From an uncultured Eubacterium sp. (lineage in GTDB: Bacteria > Bacillota > Clostridia > Lachnospirales > Lachnospiraceae), in assembly GCA_945910225.1 (NCBI GenBank), contig CAMDYG010000012.1:1-60833 (forward strand): a stretch of DNA of 60,833 nt, written 5' to 3'. The first letter of the stretch is position 1. Each line of letters opens with the position of its first letter. Positions 28,651 through 36,849 of this stretch are shown one piece after another. The translations under genes and the position numbers were made by a program. The notes under the pieces were generated by a model. That model saw only the letters and a list, made by a program, of their open reading frames with translations. It did not search any database and was not told where the DNA came from.

Positions 28651-28870
28651 TGACGCCATATGTCTATACATAATCCTAAAAAACTTCCTCCACATACATA
28701 AAACATTCAATAAATAGTTAAGGAAATACAGAACACAAGCGGCTTTTACTTACTATGACGACATATGTATAAACAAACCAAACAAACCCACTCTCCACAT
28801 ACAAACAAAATAAACAAAAAATAATTAAGAAAGACTTCCTGGCTGACGCCATATTTTTGAACTCAGTTCT
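28651..28870. repeat. Imperfect direct repeats plus one 11-bp palindrome between recombinase and rep
   Basis: TGACGCCATATGT (28651-28663), TGACGACATATGT (28756-28768) and TGACGCCATATTT (28844-28856) recur about every 100 bp. The first two are each followed by TCCACATACA (near 28689 and 28794) and an AATARTTAAGR stretch. The unit is therefore a ~105-bp degenerate direct repeat with a third partial copy. GAACTCAGTTC at 28860-28870 matches the palindrome array upstream of parA. These are candidate recombinase binding sites, Rep operators or partition sites. Confidence 0.65.
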
Positions 28871-28930
28871 TATTTGATTTTTATGTCGATAAAAAGTATA
28901 ATGGAATAAAATTTTTTTGAAGGAGATATC

Positions 28931-30328
28931 ATGGAACAGTATTCTAGACGATTTATAGAAGAACTGGCAAAACATATCAATTCAGATATTCTTGATTTCT
29001 TTAATAAAAAGAAGTCGCTCATGAACTTCCCTACTGACAATGTAGCTGAACTTATTGATGAAACACTCATGGAATATCTTGAAGGCAAAACCAGCCGTGA
29101 AGATTTAATGCCAATTATTAATAAGATAAAAAAATCACGCCTGCAAAAACGTGCAAGATGGTTTAAAGCATATAATAATGATATTGATAACATGAGCATT
29201 GATGATCCAAAACATCCATTAGCAAGTTTTATAGCAATGGCAAGATCATTAAGGCCTGATGAATATGCTAAACTCTATGGTGATAAAGAACTTGATGATA
29301 TTATACTCGATAAGAAAAATGCAGTTAATGAGTGGAAGAATAATTCCCAGAGTCTGCTTATTGATTTTCCTGGCTTGTACTCTTTCACTAATAATTCAAT
29401 ATATAATTCTCTGAAGAATGACCTGATTATTAGTGCCTGGAAATATATTGAAACAGAACTTGCAGGAAACATAGATTCCTATTTGAGAATGTATCCCGTT
29501 GATCTCGTAGATAAGCCACTATTCAGTCCATCTTCTTTTACTCTTATGATGGAGACAGCTTCCAACAATCTTTTAAAAGAAATTATTACTGATGAAGATG
29601 GTGATGAATTATTGGAGGTAACTGTTGACAATGGTAAACTTACCCCTCCTAAGTCGATGGATACAGATGATCTCAAACTTGTTAATGCATTTATCTCTAA
29701 TATTAATATGCAGGAGTTTTCTAAAGAAAAATCTGTAATTGTTGATCTTAATACGCTTGGTAAAGAAGTTGTTAATTATCATGTTGGAAAGAATGTTCTT
29801 AATAAGATAAGTAATTCCTGTCGTAAGCTGGTTGAATACAATTTTTCTTACGAAGCTGAAGGCAGCAAAATATATTTCAATTTGTTTGATAATATTGTAA
29901 TTAAAGAAGATGCTGAAAGACCTTATGCAATTGCTCAGTTTGGTGAAATATTAAGTAATGCCATTATCCAGAAAAAGCTTATATCTATTACTTCTGCTTC
30001 ATATGATGTTCTGGATAATAATCTCTCCAAGATAATATGCTATGCTATTAAGCGTGAGCAGATTGCCAACCAGGAAACAAGAGTTAATGAATATAGTTAT
30101 ACGTATTTTCAGAAGATTGTCAGGTTTAAGCTGAAGAATAAGAAGAAGAACCTGCAGCTGATTCAGGAAAGTCTTCAGGAGTTTGTTGACAATCATATAG
30201 CAATTGAGAAGTTTGAATTAAAGAATGGTGTTTTTATCATCACATTTCTTCCACTGTCAGATGCCGAGATTGAAGATCTTAATTCTGATAATGATAAATC
30301 ACTGTTAGTTGATAATCTTGATATTTAA
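28931..30328 (+). CDS. Putative plasmid replication initiator protein (Rep)
   Basis: 465 aa, soluble. I assign Rep by context and by fold impression rather than by a clean signature. The C-terminal half reads like tandem winged-helix DNA-binding domains: FSKEKSVIVDLNTLGKEVVNYH then KLVEYNFSYEAEGSKIYFNLFDNI, and later YFQKIVRFKLKNKKK with LQEFVDNHIAIEKFEL. It is immediately followed by an iteron array, the normal arrangement for theta-type initiators. The N-terminal ~200 residues are helical and unassigned. AAGGAGATATC precedes the ATG. Expression is probably tied to the direct repeats upstream. Confidence 0.65.
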   Translation: MEQYSRRFIEELAKHINSDILDFFNKKKSLMNFPTDNVAELIDETLMEYLEGKTSREDLMPIINKIKKSRLQKRARWFKAYNNDIDNMSIDDPKHPLASFIAMARSLRPDEYAKLYGDKELDDIILDKKNAVNEWKNNSQSLLIDFPGLYSFTNNSIYNSLKNDLIISAWKYIETELAGNIDSYLRMYPVDLVDKPLFSPSSFTLMMETASNNLLKEIITDEDGDELLEVTVDNGKLTPPKSMDTDDLKLVNAFISNINMQEFSKEKSVIVDLNTLGKEVVNYHVGKNVLNKISNSCRKLVEYNFSYEAEGSKIYFNLFDNIVIKEDAERPYAIAQFGEILSNAIIQKKLISITSASYDVLDNNLSKIICYAIKREQIANQETRVNEYSYTYFQKIVRFKLKNKKKNLQLIQESLQEFVDNHIAIEKFELKNGVFIITFLPLSDAEIEDLNSDNDKSLLVDNLDI

Positions 30329-30567
30329 TTGAACATAATCACTATAGTCTACATTTTTGTTGTTTAAATTTTAATGTAGATTATTTAAGGATAATCATAT
30401 TATTTTGATTATCCTTTTTTTGTATGTTGAATTTACTGTATTTATAGACATTTTGTCGTTTTTTTTTACATTTTAATATAAAAAGTGATTGCTACTGCCC
30501 TATTTGTGCAACTTTTCATATTTTTATCTGTTTTCTATCATCATTTTCAACCCTTCTCCAAAAAAAA

Positions 30568-31019
30568 TGTAGATATTTTTGGAGTAAATCTCTTATTAAC
30601 CAGCATTAAAGTGTAGATATTTTTAGAGTAAATTAATTAAATGTAGACAATTTTGGAGTAAATTTAATCATTTTCCGTTATTTTCTGCCTCAATTTTGTG
30701 CTTTATAATATATTTATATTTTGTTAAGTATATATTTTCTACATTTTTTCTGCTTAAAAATTCGTTCCATGTCTACATTTTGGGCTTAAATACTAGATTT
30801 CTTTAAATTATGTGTCTTCTTATAAGATATTAATATCCTAAATGTAGATAATTTCGGAGTAAATTACACAATATATGCTTTTCTACGTCTACAAAAAAAA
30901 ATTACATAAAATTTCGTAGATAAATTTAGAGTAAATTAATCCATTTTCAAAAAAAGGTAGATATTTTTAGAGTAAAATTGCGATATTTTATAGTGTTTGA
31001 AGACAAATTCAGAGTAAAT
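30568..31019 (+). repeat. Iteron array, candidate replication origin (oriV)
   Basis: Seven direct copies of a 22-bp unit starting TGTAGATA and ending GGAGTAAAT lie at 30568, 30612, 30642, 30843, 30915, 30956 and 30998. The TTTT core and GAGTAAA tail are the best conserved parts. All have the same orientation. Spacing is 30-44 bp within two clusters, with a 201-bp gap between them that is very AT-rich and contains further TGTAGA/TCTACA half-matches on both strands. The 752-bp gap from 30329 to 31080 holds no gene. Position between Rep-like and Cys-cluster proteins, and AT-richness, fit an iteron-controlled origin. Confidence 0.85.
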
Positions 31020-31080
31020 GTGTCAATTTGATTTACAGCGAAAATACTGTTAAATTATGGACTAAAAGGGGGTGAAATGC

Positions 31081-32256
31081 ATGGATAATTTTGCAAATAT
31101 TGGCAAGTCTGTTCTAATCCAGTCAATAGGTATTCAAAAAAATTATACTGAAGTTATTGAATCAACTGTTGAATCTGTTGATTATGATAATACTGCTTGT
31201 TCAGGTTGTAAATATAAAACTATAATCAATACATTTGAGGCTGAATCTAAGCCATATTCGGATGCCTGTCTTGCCTGCAGCAATTGTCCACATAAGACAC
31301 TGACCCAGAAGAACGTGTATAAAAAAATATATCATAATGAAAAGAATCGTTATGGTTACAGACCTATGTTAAAAGGGTATGCAATAAAGCTCTTATTACT
31401 TTTACATTTTTATCACCCTGATAAGCATGGTATATTGCATGATCTTGATTCGTCTGAGCTGGCTGATATATTAGGCTGCAATATACGTACAATTAAGAAT
31501 AACCTTGAATTGTTACAGAATTATACATATATTTCTTACTCTAAGAATAAGTATGGTCTTATTGATGTTGTATTAAATGATTATGAGAATTACTACCTCC
31601 CTGCTAATAAAGGTGGAAGAGGTTTTCTTGTTGTGTCAAAAGATCTCCTTGATAAGATTATTTCTGTTAATTCACTGATCGCACTCCGTATATGTTTAAG
31701 AGAACTTATTTCTTTAGATGCTCCGGAATTAAAAGGTCAGGCTAGTGTTGATTATAAAAGAATGAAGGACCTTCGCAGTATGCTTCCTTCGTACTGTAAA
31801 CCTTCAGTAGTAAAAGCTAATATAACGGCATGCCCGGATATATTTACAATAAGTATTGATAAAGATCTTATCCGTTTTGAAATCAACCAGTCATTTATTC
31901 CTAAGAATCAGAAAGCGTATGCCCATGAAGAATATATTGTAAGATTAAATGATTTTATATGGGAGTTTAATCAAAATGTTGCTTATATCAATTCAGGTGG
32001 ATTTATTCCTAATCGGCTTTGCTCATTCTTTAATTCTGATAAACCTGATAGCGGATATAAACCGATATTAATTACAGATATTGAAAAGGATGATCTTGCA
32101 TCACTGATAATTCACTATTCTTATGATTCTGTTATTAGCGCATTAGCGCAGGTGTACCAGCAATATTATATGCGTAATAAAACTATTAATAATCTTGCTG
32201 GTCTGATATCAACGATTATAAGAAGTCAATTAAATATTTCTAAAAAGGCTGCGTAA
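31081..32256 (+). CDS. Cys-cluster, winged-helix DNA-binding protein of the replicon module
   Basis: 391 aa from the ATG at 31081 (AAAGGGGG about 9 nt upstream; the GTG at 31072 is a weaker alternative). Residues 40-69 hold C-x2-C, then C-x2-C-x2-C, plus His71: a likely zinc or Fe-S site. Residues ~115-145 form a helix-turn-helix (LADILGCNIRTIKNNLELLQNYTYIS). The rest is unassigned, with a helical C-terminus. It directly abuts the iteron array, so it may be a second initiator, a helicase loader or a repressor of replication. I do not recognise a named family. Confidence 0.6.
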   Translation: MDNFANIGKSVLIQSIGIQKNYTEVIESTVESVDYDNTACSGCKYKTIINTFEAESKPYSDACLACSNCPHKTLTQKNVYKKIYHNEKNRYGYRPMLKGYAIKLLLLLHFYHPDKHGILHDLDSSELADILGCNIRTIKNNLELLQNYTYISYSKNKYGLIDVVLNDYENYYLPANKGGRGFLVVSKDLLDKIISVNSLIALRICLRELISLDAPELKGQASVDYKRMKDLRSMLPSYCKPSVVKANITACPDIFTISIDKDLIRFEINQSFIPKNQKAYAHEEYIVRLNDFIWEFNQNVAYINSGGFIPNRLCSFFNSDKPDSGYKPILITDIEKDDLASLIIHYSYDSVISALAQVYQQYYMRNKTINNLAGLISTIIRSQLNISKKAA

Positions 32257-32268
32257 TACAGCCTTTTT
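32245..32268 (+). terminator. Rho-independent terminator
   Basis: AAGGCTG / CAGCCTT stem with 7-nt loop and T5. It overlaps the stop codon of the Cys-cluster gene. Confidence 0.75.
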
Positions 32269-32840
32269 CTTGTACCCTCTTTTTATCGTTTTCCTGTTTT
32301 ATCTAACGAATAACTCTATGATTTAATTGTTGTATTTATTTTTATTAAATATATTATGCATTATAAATTTTATTAGTTTTAAAAATATATATATTATATA
32401 TAATGTTACCTTTCTTTTGTCTAGCTTTTTAATATTACATGGAAAGATTTGTTCCTAAAATTGAAAAAAATATTTTTTTTTTGAAAATAAAATTCCTTTT
32501 AAGTAAAAAAAAAATTGTTTATTAAAAAAAAGATACATTTTAAAAAAAATATATACTTGTTTTGAATTCTATTAGACCTGATATTTGAAAATAAGTTACG
32601 CTTGTAATATTAAGCAGTATAGATAAATACTGGGTTTCTTATTATCTTGTTTAGCAATATATGTATATTGTTTTATATTATTTATATTTAAATAGAGAAA
32701 TATATATTACAAAGGATTTTATAAATTAATATATAATAATAGATATGAAATAGAACTACTAATTTATGATATGTACTTACAGCGCTGCTCATAAGATTAA
32801 AATGCACCTGTTATATTCTAATAAAAATGTATATATAAAA
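32269..32840. other. Extremely AT-rich noncoding block
   Basis: About 570 bp with long A and T tracts (for example around 32460-32560) and almost no G or C, between the replicon gene and the parAB terminator. No gene, iteron or palindrome of the parA type was found in it. Phased A-tracts suggest bent or easily melted DNA, so it could be part of the origin's unwinding region. Confidence 0.5.
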
Positions 32841-32887
32841 TGACGGATAACAATTCATACATGGGCTCTTATGAATATTATCCGTCA
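32841..32887 (-). terminator. Inverted repeat, probable parB terminator
   Basis: TGACGGATAA and ATTCATA arms pair with TATGAAT and TTATCCGTCA around a CATGGGCTCT loop. Read on the minus strand the stem is followed by TTTTATATATA, placing a U-rich tail ~90 nt after the parB stop. Confidence 0.6.
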
Positions 32888-32979
32888 AATATTAAACTTG
32901 TATATTGCTCATATATCGCTTTTTATTTAATAAAGATATTAATATGTATGTTTATCCAAAAATGTCGTATATGGGCGAA

Positions 32980-34173
32980 TTACAGACTCTCAATCAGATC
33001 GACTAATCGGTCTTTTAATATTTCTACTCTGATTTTTAATTCAGTATCATTCTTAATAATGTTTTTGTTATTTTTAAGTACATCAAAATTATTTTCTAAT
33101 AAGTTCAAAGACTGTTCTAATTTTGCAATTGAATTGATACGTTTTAATTCAGAATCAGATATAGCTGTCTGACGTTGTTCTTTTTCTTTCTGCTGCTGTT
33201 TAAGTTTTTCAACTTGGGCTTCCATCTTTGCCTTTTCTTTTTCAGCTTTTTCCTTTGCCTGAATAGCATACTTAACCATATCATCTTTATTCTGTTCAGG
33301 AGTTTCTGTACTATTTTTCTGAATTGAATTAATCTTTTGTTCAAGCAGACGTATAGTCTGTTCCTTATCTTCTATTTCTTTATTGGCATTGTCTAGCTTT
33401 TCCTTATATTGCTTGGCTTCCGTTGCTCTTTCCTCAGATAACTTTTTAATAGACTGGAATTCTGCATTCTCTATAGTTCCATTCTTCTGGATAATTGATA
33501 ATATTGTCTTCTGTGCATCTTCATCAAGCTTTCCAAATTTATCTGCCTGATTAAGATCTATTCCATTGGAGTTAAGAAGTTCACTTAATTCTGGAATGAG
33601 CTTTTCTGCTGTTGTGTACTTTCTTGCCTGTCTTTCAGATATATTAAGCTGATTAGCGATTTCGGCATGTATATTCTTAATTTCGCCTTTTAATTTTTTG
33701 GCTTCATACAGCTCAAGCAGCCGGCTTACTTCCCAGCGCTTAACTTCCATGCTTGATTCTCTTACATCATGGTTAGCAGATATAAGCATGATTTCTTCAT
33801 CAATTGCATTAACATCTGATTTCTCAATCTTACAAGGTATTCCTGCTGGGAAATTGTCGCGATATTCTTTATCTGACATCTGACAGATAGCATGATATCT
33901 ACGTTCACCAGAAATAAGCCGGTATAAATCTGTCTCTGCATCATATAAGACTGAAAGATTATGTCTTAAGCCATTAACAAGAATACTTTCCTTAAGAGCT
34001 TCTATTCCATCCTGAGTATATTGTTCATTCTTAGGATTTGGAATAATCTTTTCTTTTGGAATATACTTGAAATTGTACTGTGCTTTTGCTTGCATTTCAC
34101 GGAGCTTCTCACCACCATCGTTATTAAGAACGCCTGATTTAGTTGTACCAGCGCTAAATGATTTCTTTGCCAT
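32980..34173 (-). CDS. parB: ParB/RepB/Spo0J family partition protein
   Basis: 397 aa. The ParB N-terminal CTPase-type domain shows YIPKEKIIPNPKNEQYTQDGIEALKESILVNGL and the ISGERRYHAI box (GERR). A central helix-turn-helix follows (IANQLNISERQARKYTTAEKLIPEL). A long charged coiled coil then occupies residues ~230-330 and replaces the compact dimer domain of chromosomal Spo0J. It loads onto centromere sites and links the replicon to ParA. It starts 2 nt after the parA stop, an obligate operon. Candidate sites are the 11-bp palindromes upstream of parA. Confidence 0.93.
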   Translation of the reverse strand: MAKKSFSAGTTKSGVLNNDGGEKLREMQAKAQYNFKYIPKEKIIPNPKNEQYTQDGIEALKESILVNGLRHNLSVLYDAETDLYRLISGERRYHAICQMSDKEYRDNFPAGIPCKIEKSDVNAIDEEIMLISANHDVRESSMEVKRWEVSRLLELYEAKKLKGEIKNIHAEIANQLNISERQARKYTTAEKLIPELSELLNSNGIDLNQADKFGKLDEDAQKTILSIIQKNGTIENAEFQSIKKLSEERATEAKQYKEKLDNANKEIEDKEQTIRLLEQKINSIQKNSTETPEQNKDDMVKYAIQAKEKAEKEKAKMEAQVEKLKQQQKEKEQRQTAISDSELKRINSIAKLEQSLNLLENNFDVLKNNKNIIKNDTELKIRVEILKDRLVDLIESL

Positions 34174-34175
34174 TA

Positions 34176-35003
34176 CTACTTCTCTCCTTTCAGATATTTA
34201 GCTAATTCTCTGAAGTGCTTGTTATCCATAAGACCAAGATAATTAACAAGTTCGATGTAATCCAGAGATGCAGGGCATCTCTTATCGTAAGTTAACAGAG
34301 GTTCAAATGTAGTATTAGATTCATTGACTGCAATACAGTTTCTTATTGAAACAGGCAGGAATCTGTCACCGAACATATTTTCATAACTCTCATACATTTG
34401 TTTAAATAGTGTAGTTCTTCCGGCAACTCTTGTCATAAATATACCAGCAAATTCGATACTTAAAGCATATTTATCATTGAGTTCTTCAATTGTGTCAAAA
34501 AGGGACATAAGACCATCATAAGAGAAATTATCTACGCATATTGGAGTTATTATCTTATCACTTGCACACATTGCGCAGGATGTAAGATATGACTTGAAAG
34601 GAGAATTATCTATTATTATATAATCAAATTCATCTTTTATAAGATTAAGATTGTATCTTAAGTATAATTCCACATTCGTTTCTTTCATTTTATCATATAT
34701 TTTATAGATAAGACTATTTAATTCACGGGATGCTGTTAATAAAGAAATATTGTGATAACCTGTTTCTGTTATGTAATTCATAACTGCATCTTTGCTCTTC
34801 TGCTTAACACAGAACAAGTGTTCATAGTCGATATCTGGATTAGCTTCTGCCTGTCCGTACATTTTAGTTGTATTCATCTGAGGATCAAGATCAATTATAA
34901 GTACTTTATATCCTGATATAGACAGAATCTGTGCTATTGTTATGGCAGATGTTGATTTTCCAACGCCGCCCTTTTCATTTATTAAGCTTATTACTTCTGA
35001 CAT
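34176..35003 (-). CDS. parA: ParA family partition ATPase
   Basis: 275 aa. The deviant Walker A is EKGGVGKSTSAITIA near the N-terminus. The A' motif is KVLIIDLDPQMNTTKMYG and Walker B is FDYIIIDNSP. It has no N-terminal helix-turn-helix extension, so it is a short ParA (Ib/Soj-like). It would form ATP-dependent gradients on the nucleoid that segregate ParB-bound DNA. It is first gene of the parAB operon, with palindromes filling the 720-bp region upstream that may also be operator sites. AAGGGGTACTC precedes the ATG. Confidence 0.94.
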   Translation of the reverse strand: MSEVISLINEKGGVGKSTSAITIAQILSISGYKVLIIDLDPQMNTTKMYGQAEANPDIDYEHLFCVKQKSKDAVMNYITETGYHNISLLTASRELNSLIYKIYDKMKETNVELYLRYNLNLIKDEFDYIIIDNSPFKSYLTSCAMCASDKIITPICVDNFSYDGLMSLFDTIEELNDKYALSIEFAGIFMTRVAGRTTLFKQMYESYENMFGDRFLPVSIRNCIAVNESNTTFEPLLTYDKRCPASLDYIELVNYLGLMDNKHFRELAKYLKGEK

Positions 35004-35080
35004 GAGTACCCCTTCCTATGTGTATTTGCTTTTATTATACATTATTTAAATATCATTTCAATGATTTTTTAAAATATTTT

Positions 35081-35548
35081 GAACTGAGTTCACAAATTTT
35101 CATTATGTGCTATAAATCGACAAAGATTGGGACTTTAAGTTTTGGTTAACATAAGATGTGTAATTATGAACTCAGTTCAAAGTTTTATATAAATTCTAAT
35201 TAGCATACAATTGATATGTGAAGAAAAATATGAAAGATTAATTATATTGGTTTCATTTAAATTATGGAGCAATTAGATGAAAAGAATTGAACTGAGTTCA
35301 TTTTTTAAAGATTATATACAATTTTGTTAACAAAATTATTATGTGAAACAAATTGTGGGAATAAAAGAGTTGCATAGTGGAAATTATATTGAAGACACAT
35401 TTAATATTAAACTTACAAATTGTGACCATATAGAATGGTTGCATATAAATATCAACCTAACCATATTGATTAACTATAATATTAACTGAACTCAGTTCAA
35501 ATTATACCATATTACATAATATTAAAAATAAATAATTGAACTGGGTTC
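35081..35548. promoter_or_regulatory. Array of five 11-bp palindromes GAACTSAGTTC, candidate plasmid parS/operator
   Basis: GAACTGAGTTC at 35081-35091 and 35290-35300, GAACTCAGTTC at 35168-35178 and 35488-35498, and variant GAACTGGGTTC at 35538-35548. All lie in the gene-free 723 bp between parA and the acyl-ACP thioesterase. A further perfect copy is at 28860-28870 upstream of rep. Clustering next to parAB, and a flank on the far side of the replicon core, fit ParB binding sites or a shared ParA/ParB operator. Confidence 0.75.
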
Positions 35549-35580
35549 ATAAAAGAACTATGATAAAGAACATATGTTTA

Positions 35581-35596
35581 TGTTTCATGTGAAACA
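35581..35596. promoter_or_regulatory. Near-canonical Spo0J-type parS
   Basis: TGTTTCATGTGAAACA differs by one base from the canonical chromosomal parS TGTTTCACGTGAAACA. A GTGAAACA half-site lies at 35343-35350. Either this parB, or a chromosomal Spo0J encoded elsewhere, could use it. Confidence 0.7.
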
Positions 35597-35726
35597 TTTT
35601 CACAAGATATTGTGCCATTTTTATAGGCGAACCACAATTACTAAGCATATATTTCCCGCTTGAGTTATTGAATATAAAAATGTATAATTTGCAATAATTA
35701 CAATATATAAACATAAGAGGTACATT

Positions 35727-36449
35727 ATGGTTTTTAGTGAGAAATATAGGATAAGATTGGAGGATTGTGGAACGGATTGCCTTGCAACAAATAAGGCAGT
35801 TCTTACAATAATAGAAGATATTGCTGGATTACATTCTGCTTCAGTTGGATTAGGTTTGGGAGAATTCAGCAAGAGTAAATGTGCATGGGTAGTTCTCAAC
35901 TGGAATGTAAAGATTATTAACAGACCACATTATAATCAGGTAGTAAATGTATATACATGGTCAACTAATGTTGATAAGCTCTTTGTCGACAGGGATTTTG
36001 AAATAAGAGATAATTCTGGCGAAATAATGGTAATTGCGACATCAAGATGGATATATATGGATATATTCAGAAGAAGACCAGTGAGAATAACGCCAGATTT
36101 AATGGAAAAGTATCAGTCAGAGCCGCAAAAACATGTGTTTGAAGATAATATTACCAAATCAGTAATCCCGGAAACGGACTATATTGAAACACATTATATG
36201 GTATTAAGAAGAGATGTAGATCATCTAGGACACATGCATAATATTAGTTATCTTGATGCAGCATATGATGTAATGCCAGATGATATATATGAAAACGCTG
36301 ATTATAACTGTTTTTCAATAGAATACAAAAAAGAATTACTGAAATCAGACAAAGTTATGGCACATTTTTACAAACTTGATAAAGGGTGTATAATAACATT
36401 TAATACGGACAAGATAAATGCAGTAATAACATTAAAAAAACAAATTTAG
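35727..36449 (+). CDS. Acyl-ACP thioesterase (FatA/FatB family)
   Basis: 240 aa, double-hotdog size. The N-terminal YRIRLEDCGTDCLATNKAVLTIIEDIAG and CAWVVLNWNVKIINRPHYNQVVNVYTW are typical of bacterial acyl-ACP thioesterases. The second half carries VLRRDVDHLGHMHNISYLDAAYDVMP, with the D-x-x-x-H-x-N catalytic-type pattern. It releases free fatty acids from acyl-ACP. It is the first plus-strand gene to the right of the replicon core, with AAGAGG upstream. Confidence 0.9.
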   Translation: MVFSEKYRIRLEDCGTDCLATNKAVLTIIEDIAGLHSASVGLGLGEFSKSKCAWVVLNWNVKIINRPHYNQVVNVYTWSTNVDKLFVDRDFEIRDNSGEIMVIATSRWIYMDIFRRRPVRITPDLMEKYQSEPQKHVFEDNITKSVIPETDYIETHYMVLRRDVDHLGHMHNISYLDAAYDVMPDDIYENADYNCFSIEYKKELLKSDKVMAHFYKLDKGCIITFNTDKINAVITLKKQI

Positions 36450-36512
36450 AAGTTATTCTGCATATTATTTATTACTCATTATATGACAAAATATGTCAAA
36501 AGGAGGTACATT

Positions 36513-36812
36513 ATGTCATTAATCAATAAGGAAAAGTTTTTAAATGGAGTAGGAAAGGCTGTTGATGTAACCAACAAAGCAGCAGATAAGGTTGGAACAT
36601 TTGTTAAGGACAACGAACTTGATAAAAAAGCTAAGAATGTTGCTAAAAAGGCGGAAAAAGGAATAAAAAAGGTTGGAAATAAGGTAGGAGAAGTTGCCGG
36701 CGAGGTGGTTGCAGGATATAAGAGCAAGACATCAGAAACATCAGCATCAGAAACATCAGCGTCTGGAATCACATGTGATAACCAGGCATGTTCTAAAGAA
36801 GATGATAATTAA
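36513..36812 (+). CDS. Small lysine-rich amphipathic protein
   Basis: 99 aa from the ATG at 36513, which has AAAGGAGG 7 nt upstream; the in-frame ATG at 36483 precedes that ribosome binding site and is unlikely. The sequence is a run of short Ala/Lys/Val/Gly helical repeats (VTNKAADKVGTFVKDNE, KKAKNVAKKAEKGIKKVG). A Ser/Thr/Glu stretch with SETSASETSASG follows, and the C-terminus is acidic with two cysteines. No signal peptide or membrane span. It is reminiscent of LEA-like or stress-associated small proteins, but I do not assign a family. Confidence 0.7.
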   Translation: MSLINKEKFLNGVGKAVDVTNKAADKVGTFVKDNELDKKAKNVAKKAEKGIKKVGNKVGEVAGEVVAGYKSKTSETSASETSASGITCDNQACSKEDDN

Positions 36813-36849
36813 TCTCTGAAGATTTATGAGGTATACAAGAGGATAATTA

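Noticed and set aside
29479-30196. Minus-strand open frames opposite rep
   Set aside because: Short, no ribosome binding sites, and composition mirrors the rep coding strand.
33500-33530. Frameshift in parB
   Set aside because: The 397-aa frame is continuous from the KNxxR-like N-domain through the coiled coil; the alternative frames are shadows of the lysine-rich tail.
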